Of a stretch of 64,000 nt of DNA, positions 38,367 through 48,700 are shown one piece after another. Below the pieces are notes generated by a model, which saw only the letters and a list, made by a program, of their open reading frames with translations, was not told the DNA's origin and searched no databases. The stretch lies in assembly GCA_013399115.1 (NCBI GenBank), contig VXAA01000605.1:287476-351475 (forward strand). Reading direction: 5' to 3'. The stretch is from Anseranas semipalmata (taxonomy: Eukaryota > Chordata > Aves > Anseriformes > Anseranatidae). Numbering within the stretch: position 1 is the first letter of the stretch; every line of letters starts with the position of its first letter. The position numbers and the translations under genes are program-made.

Positions 38367-41300
38367 TATGATATCTTAGACCACTGTAATTGAAATAAGC
38401 GATGATCTTGGAATTATATGGAAGAGAGCCTTTAGAGAACTGTGTCTCATGTATATTGCAAAATAATCATAGAGAGGCTTTTACCCTCAGGAGCTTGGAA
38501 AATGATTGTTTCTATGAAGCTGAATGTTTGAATCTGAGACACGTTGACCGTTAATATTGACTTATTTTGGTCTGTTAAGGGTAGTATTTATACACAATAC
38601 TTATCTTAGACTTTTGCAGCAGATGAATAATCTAATGTGTAGTATCAAACAGCTTCCAGTAAATGTATCCAAGTGTATATTTTCTTACTTTAAAGTTTAG
38701 CTCTTGTTGATAACAGCGTGTTTCCTACCCACCTTCACCCCCCAGCATGTTTGAGGCAGATGATAAAGTTATCTTCTATGTTTCATGCTAATTTAAACTA
38801 AGTAATACTTAAGGGTTGCAAACGTCTGTGCTCTGGGGGAAATCCATTGCAGCTGGGGAACTTTCCATCCCAGTAAGGCTTGCAGTTAGTCTATGAAAAT
38901 AGAGGAGGAAAGACATAAAGGGAGAGAAATCCCTAGTGATAGATTCACAGCTACTAGCTATTATTTTTCCCCTTGCTGTAAAGCTGTAGTAGGATTTCAA
39001 AAGGTAGTAAAAAGTATTGGATCAGCATTGTGATTTTTTATTTTTGCTGTTGTTCCCATTTGCAGTGGGTGATCCAAATTAAAGCTGGGACAAAGCGGAG
39101 CCTCATTATTACAGATGACAACAGGCCGTGCGGAGCCAATGTTGTGATTGTGAACGTGTCGTGATTTTTCATGTTCTGCGCACGGCTCCATCCGACTTCC
39201 CAGATTTCTCTAATTCAGCCCTTTTGGTCTTGTATTTACTGGAGCGTGTTATGGAGGAGATGGATGTGAAGTGTTCTCTCTCTTGGGCTTTGCTTATGTG
39301 AAGCAAATCACTGCCGGCGCTGTCGCAGGGGAAGGGGTATGGACATGCTCAGAGTCAGGCACCATCCTGGAGAAATTACTCTGCTTTCGGGGTAATTATT
39401 TCCAAACAAAATTGGAATAGAGCGTCCACCTGAGGACCAAGATAACTCTAGGTTATTACTGTCGTCCTGCTGGTTAATTTTTCTGCATAGATAAGGAAAT
39501 CAACAGGATAGTTCATTTTAGCCTCCTTGTGAATGGAAATTATAATAGCACAGCCAGTGGTGGCTTGTCCTTGGTCTATTTTATACTAGCTATGTACACG
39601 GGAGAGCGTGTGTGTCTGCGTGAAGGGCAGAGGTGAGGAGCAATGTTAAAGGCGAAGCTTTTGCTCCATAAACGCAGGAAAGCACCAGCCTTGCTAGCGG
39701 AGCTCACAGCGTGTCAGGAGTCATCGCAGCCTGAATTTTGGAAGCTGCTGGGGGGAAGTCACGATTCCAATTATTTAATGCCAGATACTTACCGCCCCAC
39801 TTTGTAGCGTCAACGATGGCAGCGTTACGTACGCCCCACTCGCTTTTTTGCTTGCACTTTGTGCCCTACCTCCTGCCAGCCTGTCCCCAGGTCACTAAAC
39901 TGCACCACAGCAGCATCAAACATCTACAGAAAAGCCTCGGTGAACGTGAACCTCCCCACCTGGGGACTGGGGGGTTTGCCGAGGGCAGGTGATAGCTCAG
40001 CAGATCTGCCTGGGTCGCCGGACGCTGTCACAGGTCAGGGCAGGGAGCCCTGCTCGCGCTGGGGAAGTGTGACCAAGTTGCAGATTGCTGCAGCTGGCGT
40101 CGGGATAAAGCGGTGTCAGCATGACTAAAATCTGCCGTGTGGCGACTTTGAAAGTACTCCAGCTTCCAGGAAACAGGCTGCTGAAATTTGGTCCCGCTGA
40201 TACGGCCACGTTGGGTTATATGATCTGAGCAGCATTTGAATCCTGAAAGCTGAATATTGCTCCACGTGCTTAACCTGATTTTTCTCCCTGCTTGCTGGTG
40301 CCTCCCCTTTTCCTGGCTCCAGCTCCTCTTCCAGGTTCCTTTGGCAGCCAGTGAGGTGTTTTACTTTCAGCATCCTTACCTTATCTAAAGCAAAATAAAA
40401 TGAGATTTTGGGCACTCTCTGGGTGGTGAAGTATGGAAACCACCAAGGGATAGACTTAATCTCTACCCAGCTGGTGTCCAGAAAAACACAGAACGCTGCT
40501 GATGTTATTGACATCTGATCAAGATGCAAAATACAAGTGTTACAAAACCTATCTATCAGTGTTCTGAGATCCATACTCATGAAACCACATTTATTTAGGA
40601 TTTTGGTGCTCATGTTACAGAAGAGGTGCATAACCTTCAGAAAGGGCAGGAGAAAAATTGTATTTCTCAGATGTGTAAGAGAAGAATGTAAAATATTGCT
40701 GGCAGCCCCCAGAATTCCTGATTTCAGATGTAGATAAAGTCGACCTTCCCATAGAGATCTGCAGAATAAACCCAACACGTACAGCACAGTATCTTTTCTA
40801 CCTTTTGGCCTGACATCAGGAGGCAGAAGCAATGATAGATTTACATTACAAAACTGAATGCCAGCAGCTGCCTGGGAAAGTACTTAGCAAAAGAGGTTGT
40901 TTACGAGCATCGGCTTTGCTTCCGTGGTGTGACCCTGCCAGGAGCCAAATGCTCTGCAGCAGGAGCGCTTTATAACGTTATCTCATAGCCGAGATGGAAA
41001 ATGGGGGAAACATGCACACCTGACTTTACAGAGATTTAAATGATATTGTTACGGAGGGGGGTAAGAAAGAGCCGTGTTCTGAAATGGGGCTTGGTGCCCT
41101 GGGCAGCCGTCCCGGGGTGCGCTGCTGGTTTCTGCGCGGAGTTTTCGCGTCCTACCGGGAGAAGGTCACCCGGGCATCAAAGGGAATATCTGTGAAGCAG
41201 GAGGAACGCTGACCCCCTCGTCCATCTCGCTTTGGTGAGCCGTCTCCATTTCAGAGAGCTACCCGCGAGCACGGAGGACTCATTTTAAGCATGGCTGTTC

Positions 41301-41897
41301 TCACAGGGATAAATAACGAACAGGACATTGCCAAATCTCTAGAAGCAGGGTGGAAAAATCACAGCAGGAAACTGAACTGGTCTGATAGCGCTTCTGGAGG
41401 GGCCTGCATCCCGTGAGACGGGGCACGGGGCATCCTTCGAGTGCTGGGCGAGGAGCCCCAAGGCACCACCTGGTGCTGCAGCGAGCCCCCAGGCGGCCCC
41501 CGATCCCTGGTTTAGTTATCAGCACCGGGGGGCTGATATGAGCAACCATCTTCAAAGGAGTGATAGGCGGAGCATCTGGGCCAAATTGTTGTGCCACTAC
41601 CTGCCACAGTCTTTAATAAAGGCAATCCTTTAGAGATGCTTTGGTAAATCTGAACTCTAATTTTTTTATTTTTTTATTTTAGATTTAGTTTTAGAGCAGC
41701 TGGCCTGGAAGTGCACCCCCTGCGCCTCGGATGGGGCGTGAGTCAGGAAGGGGCTCTGGCTTGAAAGAAACCAGAGCCGCTGACCGTTTCCTTGCGCGCT
41801 GCCAGGAAAAGTGAACCTGAAAAGCAACCGAACGTTTAAAAACGTGTTTTCACTTTAATAATCGGAAGTTTCGAGTAAAGAAGGAACTTTTTTAATT

Positions 41898-41946
41898 AAA
41901 AAAAAAAAAAAAAAAAGGATTTTCTTTTCTTTTCTTTTTTTTTTTT
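41898..41946 (+). repeat. Poly-A run and (TTTTC)n repeat
   Basis: About 19 A are followed by three to four TTTTC units and a T run. This low-complexity stretch lies about 150 bases before the large gap. Confidence 0.75.
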
Positions 41947-42102
41947 AAATGGGTAATTCAGTGTTCATTTCAATCCCGTTTGGAAACAGCGCTTCCTGCT
42001 GAGTGAGAACAAGAGATAAAAGCGACACGGGGAAAACACGCGAAGGGCTGGAGAGCAGACACGAACCCCCCGCACCGCACCGTGCGAACCCCTCGGGCGG
42101 GG

Positions 42103-42448
42103 NNNNNNNNNNNNNNNNNNNNNNNNNNNNNNNNNNNNNNNNNNNNNNNNNNNNNNNNNNNNNNNNNNNNNNNNNNNNNNNNNNNNNNNNNNNNNNNNNN
42201 NNNNNNNNNNNNNNNNNNNNNNNNNNNNNNNNNNNNNNNNNNNNNNNNNNNNNNNNNNNNNNNNNNNNNNNNNNNNNNNNNNNNNNNNNNNNNNNNNNNN
42301 NNNNNNNNNNNNNNNNNNNNNNNNNNNNNNNNNNNNNNNNNNNNNNNNNNNNNNNNNNNNNNNNNNNNNNNNNNNNNNNNNNNNNNNNNNNNNNNNNNNN
42401 NNNNNNNNNNNNNNNNNNNNNNNNNNNNNNNNNNNNNNNNNNNNNNNN
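42103..42448. other. Assembly gap (346 N)
   Basis: 346 unknown bases are flanked on the left by GC-rich sequence and on the right by a GC-rich minisatellite. The gap probably hides more of that repeat or another GC-rich stretch. Its true length is unknown. Confidence 0.95.
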
Positions 42449-42463
42449 CCCTGTGGGCTTCAT

Positions 42464-42710
42464 CTCCTGGGGTCTGTAGGGTGCTTCCCTCCTCCCCCGG
42501 GGGGTCGGTGGGGTGCATTCCCCCGTGACTCTTGGGGCTCCATACACGGGGGGTTGGTGAGGTGCATTCCCCAGGGACCAGGAGGACCCCGTGCCCTGGG
42601 GCCAGCGGGGTGCATCCCTGTGTAGGTCAATGGGGCACATCCCCACAGGTGTCAGTAGCGGCCAGTGGGGCACGTCCCCCCGGTCTGGGGGTGCTTGTGG
42701 GGGCCCTTGC
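42464..42710 (+). repeat. GC-rich degenerate minisatellite
   Basis: About six irregular units of roughly 25-50 bases each begin with variants of GGGGTGCATCCCC (GGGTGCTTCCC, GGGGTGCATTCCCC, GAGGTGCATTCCCC, GGGGTGCATCCC, GGGGCACATCCCC, GGGGCACGTCCCC). The left end runs into the assembly gap, so the array is probably longer. Read on the minus strand the repeats give recurring short peptides (GDVPHWP, GMCPIDL, RDAPRWP, GNAPHQP), which is a by-product of the repeat and not evidence of a gene. Confidence 0.75.
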
Positions 42711-45700
42711 CTTTGCTTTGCTGACCCCAGTGCACCCACGTGGAGGGCAAGGATCTCTGTCACTTGCTGTGCCGTGTCGTGCTATCTGTGCGTGTGACTG
42801 TCTTGCAGTGCAGCGGGGCCCTGGGATATGGGCAAGAGGGGTGGCAGTCACATAACGCCCCCCGCCTGCTTGCATGCAGCAGACTAATAAAATCAGACAG
42901 CATGAAACATCTGGCTGATTTTTTTTTTCCCCATAATCATCAGAAAATAGTTCTCTGTGTCATTAATACTCCTGCCCGCACAAGCAGGCTGTGGCATATG
43001 CAGTGTTGTAAGCCTGGGAGCGGTTGTGGATGAGATGCGTAAGAGGAAAACGTCAAGAGTCAGCCTCAAACTCCGAAGTTGACTGCGCAGCCTCTCCTTC
43101 GGGTGGCCGGGGTCCTGTGTTCGACCTGTCTCGCTCTGCAACACTCTGATCGTTCTGCTTTGCTGCAGAAAGCTCTCCCGCCCCTTTGAAGGTGCCATAA
43201 AGCTATAAACGAGCTTAATATAGCCCATTCTGTTAACCCCGGTGCTTCCCCTCGGTAGCCTTTTGATGAACTGCAGCCTCCACGAGTTTCCCCCAGCGGG
43301 CTGTCAGGGGCTGTCAGGGAGAGGATGTCCCCGGGCCACCCTCGCTCCCTGTCCCCTGGGGACTGCCAGGGGTCCGCATGCCGTGGCAGGCACACCGGGT
43401 CCAGGCACCATCCCTGCATCAGCCTCTGGGTTTCAGCAGAGGCAGAGCCGTCAGGGCTCAGGGAGCAGCTGTGGGCAGATCTCGTTAAACTCGCCTGCTT
43501 TGGTGAAAGTTCCTTTACCTTCATTTTTAAGGCAAATGGCAACACCTGCGTGCCCTCTGCCACCCTCGTTTTCATGCCCAGGATGTGCTGAGTTGGGAAG
43601 GTGGTGCTAATCCCTGCAGATAACTCACCAATTTTGCTATTTGTAGAACGGTTTCTTCCTCTCTTGTGTGGTTCTTGCAGTGGGCAAGTTGTCTGTTGGG
43701 TAGCCAAAGCTCACAGTGTGCGGAAGAATAGCCTGCAATATTACTGAGTTAATTTTCTGAAAAACAAAATGCCTGAATGCAAATAGGATGTAAAACGTGT
43801 CTTTGAAGTCTTTTTTCTTTAAAATTATTCAATGCTTAGCCTAGAGGAAACCTATTTTTTCACTTTTATAAAACTCACCAACATTTTACAGAAGTAGGAT
43901 GTGATGTTTTTTTTTTTTAATTTAAAAGAAGAGCTAAAAGTCTTTCAATTTTTGTGACGCAAGGCCTTTTTTACGTTCCCTTTACAATGTTGATAGGGGA
44001 TTGCTACTCTAAAAAACATGAGCAGACATTCATGCTGGAAAGGCTTTCCTAGAAATGTGGAGAGCGGCAGCGATCTCACCTAGCAGGTATCTCCTGCAGG
44101 ATTGTTTGGCAATGCTGGTGAAGTCAAGTGTCTGTGTTGTAAGAGCCAAATTTAGAAGGACTTTAGAGCTACACGTCTTTATGGCATTGCAGTCGGTGTC
44201 TTGCTAGATTTTCGGTAGCTTCATGGGATAGGGAAATGGCTCCAGGCAGGAGTCTGGCTGGGTGCAGGAGTGCACAGTGTGCGATGGGAGGCAGAGGCTT
44301 TAATGTAAGGTCCAGCCGCCTTAGCTCATCTGCACAAGCTTTGGAAAACACTTTGTTTAACTTATTTTGAGCAAAATTGGCTCTACTTCCTGCCTTTAAA
44401 ATACAAGTTGTGACATCTGTGAAAAAATATCCTGTTTTTATTTTTGTTACTGTTTTAGCTATAAATCTTGTGTACACCACACACTTTAGCTCTTGAAAGG
44501 TCAGTCGAGTTGTCCTGAGTCAAAAGCTGTGGATTTTATCCATGGAAATACACAAAAAGGTCTTATAATGCAGGCACAATCACAAATTGTTTCTGTATGT
44601 TATCACTAAACATGCATTTCTTTGCTGTATTTGTACACATTTCTATACTAACATCTCTAGATGTTGTTCCTGCCTTCAGTATAGGGCTTGTTCTTTTGCC
44701 AGGTTTCCTACAGGTGCTAATAGGTGCTCGACGTAGCGTTCTCACCCCCAGTGGGTTCCCACCACTTACAAACTCCATTAGACAAATGCAGAAATTAAAA
44801 AAAAAAAATAAAAATTGAACCAGGCAACGTTAAAAGTCAGGAAATACAGAGGCTGAGGCTCCAAAAGCAATATTAACTTGGCTGCAATGCACATCCTGTG
44901 AGCTCTTTAATGGCATACATCATAATGTAAACAGGAATAAGCACGTAGATTAATATATGCAGAGAGAGAGCAGAAAAGAGTATTTTTCTGAATTTGGCCC
45001 GCTTGTCCATGTGAGAGCTGGCTGCTGCGGAGAGCCTGGGGAAACCTGGCGCTGCCTTACGCAGTGCTGGGCAGCGCGCTCGGCACCGGCTCGGACGTAC
45101 CTGCTTGCTGATGGAGTGAAAATAACAGCAGTGAATGAGTAATTTGGGTTTTGTTTCCTTTGAAACAACACCATTTTAATGAACTGCTTTTTGTTCTGTA
45201 CGGTCTGTAAGTTGTACAGTGTGTGATCCTTAAAGCGCTCCCCATTTTGTTATTCCCAGCTGGCGTGTCTGGCCCTGCTGGGCTTGCAACCAAGTGCCAT
45301 GGCTTCACGTTGCTGAGCCTCTGCTTTCTTCTCCCATTGCCCACGCGCTACACTAACAGCTCTTCTGGCTAATTTTGACTGGATCATGTACAAAAGTGAT
45401 TACATGAATATTGTACTTTAATACAGATCCGCAGCGGACCAAGCAATATTGCTCTGTATGTTATGTTGTCTTCATTAAAAATTGTGATACGAATATATTT
45501 CACTAAGTTAATGCATTTAGCCCGAAGGTCGAGGAGTCTAATCTGACCTTGGCCATGTCACAAGACATCGGATCTCGTGCAGTTCCCGCTGCACTGAGCC
45601 TGAGGTTCGCATGCGACGTGGTGCCGGCTCGGGCAGCCCGTGGTCGCTCAGCAGCAGCTTCCAGCAGTGACAGAGGTGGTTCGGGTGAATAAAATTAATT

Positions 45701-48700
45701 TGTGGTTACTCTCCGGAATAAAATAATTATTATTTTCTGTTTCAAAAGGGCTCCTAATCTATTGTCGATACGCTGATGTTACTGTCTCGCTTTGCCCTTG
45801 CAAAGGAGACAGGAGCAGGTCTGTAATTCCACAAGCTAATGCCTCTCCGGTCATACCTGCCTAATTGCCATGGCTCCTCTTGGTGCAGCCTCCCAGATGT
45901 GCTGCGAGAGCACTGAGGTAAGGTGTGCCAATTGTGCTTTAATTTCATTAGTTTGCTGTGGCCAGCACTTGATTAACTGTCCCTGCAGTGTTAGACAGTT
46001 AGCAAAGGGGATTAGTACCTGGGTGGGTTACAGCATTTATTGTGTGTGCTTAATCTAAATTCCTCTTGAAATGGAATTGTATTAAACTAATTTGGCAAAA
46101 CTTTGAAATGACAGTAAGGCTACTTTTGGTAATTGATTTTTTTTTTTTTTTTCCCCGAGTGAGTAACTGTGCATTCTCAAAATGACAATGAATCACACAG
46201 ACAGAGTGGTTCAGATCAGACAGTATCTGGATCCCACTGGATTTTGTCTGTGACCATTTTTGCTTGGTGGGACGTGAAGGCAGGCATTGCTTTGGGTCCC
46301 ATCATGCTGAATGGTCGGGTGTCCTCTGTCAGCTCTCAGAAGTGGAGCGGTGCCTGGCAGGATTTGTGCTGGGGAGGTTTCCAGAAAGACAAATGGAGAA
46401 AGTGTAGAAAACAGAGCCTCTAACTGCATTAAAGACTTGTGAAACTTCCGCCGCTCTGCAAAAAAAAACCCCATAATTTGATAGAGTGGAGCCATCCTCC
46501 CTGTCTCAGACCAGCACAAAAATCTATTCAGTATTACATTTTAATCATATTCCACACAAAAGACTTTTGCTGTGCTGTTTAAAACCCAGCCTCCTTTCAG
46601 CCTGTGCTCTGTCGGGATGTTTTCATCTGAAATGGACTGCTGCGGCTGACTGGAGCAGTCTGAAAAAACAGTGCTAACCTTCCTTTCTGCCGCTTCAATC
46701 GTGCCATCCACTGTGTGAAACTAGGGCATAAACGCATTAACGCTTGTCACTGGGAAGAAAATCCCATCCATGATGGGGACCAGAAGAGAGTGATTCTTAG
46801 ATTCGTGATACAAATCGGTTCATTATTTATTTCAATCAAAGTCTGGAGGTGCTGTTATAATGAAAAATTGAAGCGCACTTTGCAGAATAAATGTGAGCTG
46901 ACACTGCGCTGACCCCAAAGCCTTCCTGACCTACAAAACGAAGGAGAGCTTTGATGCTCACTTCACTCTTCGCAAAGTCTCAGACGAACAGGCGTTGCCC
47001 AGAAGATTGACAGAGTTAGGCCCTATTAAAACACATGCTGAACCCTCTGGTTGCTGTTGTGTTCCAGGGAAAACATCCTGCTGTTGCCTCTCGGGTGTTA
47101 GACATCTGCTCAAGAACATCTGTCCAGCTGCTTGGTCTTCTGTAAATACTTTGGGGTTCAGTAGATACTGTCTTACCAGTACCACCATCCCATTGCAAGA
47201 CGTCTGCAAGTTCAGCAGTGCTCTCATCTTCTCAGCCTCCAGGGTAGATGGGTAAATGCAGCCTGTGCCCCGATGGAGCAGGGTTCTCCTCGCCTCCAGC
47301 TGCATGCAGGTGTAGCAGCTGTATAAATCAGTCATCGCCATCTGACCGCAGCTAAGGGGTTAACACACTGCTGCTTCCCTCTGCTCCTGGAGCAAAAGTG
47401 ATTGCCTAGTAAAGTGGGGTAGGTCTAGCTGTGATATCGAGTCATACATTTTAGTGGTTGTGGTGGTCTTGGGATGACCAAGGAGTGTGATCTGTTGGGG
47501 TACTTATGTCTTTCTCAGTACAATCAGAGATCAAGAAGAGACTTCAAAACGGCGTGGGTTTTCTGTCCAAAGGCTGTACCAAAACACAACGCCCAAAGGC
47601 TTTGCTTGCTTCATGCAAGCCTAGCGCTCTGATGCACATGGTGCAGCCCCAGCAGCTCCTCGGTGTCCCCGGTGCTGGCAGGGGACCCATGACAGCACCT
47701 TGCTCGTTGTGGTGTCTGTCTGTCGGCCCATCAGCTTTAACCGGGGCTGGCAGGAGCTCTGATGGCTGCTGACCTCTTACTGAATACCAAAGTCCCTGTC
47801 TTGTCCATGCTCAACTGCCAGGATGAAGGATGTCGGATGACAAGTGGGACAGGTATTAGACATTAACCAGCTGTTTGGCTTTCAAATATTAATCCAGCTC
47901 TTATGCTCTTTCTTACCTGTTCTCCCGGCATGACCAGGTTTGAAGGACTTGAGGCTTTCATGACTGATTACCTGTCTCACGGTCATCTGTATCCCAAATC
48001 CACAGTACCAGTTTCCAGCTCTTGAGCATTCACAGGTATTTCTGCTGGGAACGTGCTCGCTGTGTTTATGCAGGAATACAACCATGTGGGTGAGCTGACT
48101 TCAGGCCAACTTCCAGTTTTCCTTCCAGGCTCACAGCAGCATAGATTATATTATCCTTCCTTTAATCATCTTCCCCACCCTTTACTCTTCTAGTCTGTGC
48201 AGCAGAAAAACAAAGCATCTCATCCGCACCACTGAGCAACCTTCCTCCATACGCATTGTATTTGGATCTTCCGCTACTTGGGATGAGGATCTGAGCAGGG
48301 ACGTGTCTTTGTAGGTATGATGGGGCCTAGGCTGTGGGATGAAATGTGGCACGTCCTATTCCAGCAGCAATTCACCTTCCCTCTTGCATGGATAACAGAC
48401 CTCCTCCTCTTTCTTCTCTGAATAAAACTACAAGCATTGCCATATGGGATTTATGTCCCATAGCTCATCTGGAAGTAAATAAATGCAACGAACAAATGGG
48501 TGGCACGGCTCCAAAACGCATGGTTATTCCGGCTGGTGTGCTGTCACTCCTGACAGGTGTGGGATTGTGGAGAGCTGGGTGTGATGGGCTTGCCTTGGCC
48601 CACAGCCTTTTCTTTCAGTCCATGCCAACACGTTCGTCAAAGGTTGTAAACCTCCGTACAGTGCATAGTCGTAAGCACGGTGAATGACAGCTCCCGGATA

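Larger units (their letters stand above)
30850..42102. other. Intergenic sequence with GC-rich patches
   Basis: No gene is recognised. GC- and CpG-richer patches lie at about 32900-33180, 34010-34260, 34600-34740, 35420-35890 and 41100-41560. The patch at 34100-34136 has short GCCTGG/GCCTC repeats. AT-rich, enhancer-like stretches lie between them (for example 35080-35270, with a TGAGTCA AP-1-type site at 35259-35265, and 38000-38800). A long minus-strand open frame (40125-40832) is discussed as a finding. On the minus strand an AATAAA is seen at 33739-33744 next to an A/T run, but no exon is linked to it. Confidence 0.65.

Noticed and set aside
39730..39870. Minus-strand GTAAGT donor-like site next to open sequence
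   Set aside because: There is no acceptable acceptor upstream, and stops occur in all plausible frames within about 100 bases.
41945..42763. 272-codon minus-strand open frame
   Set aside because: Most of it is the 346-base N gap and the rest is the minisatellite read in frame, so the length is artificial.
43066..43707. 213-codon minus-strand open frame
   Set aside because: It lies in GC-rich DNA where stops are rare, has no recognisable domain, and overlaps other open frames on the opposite strand.
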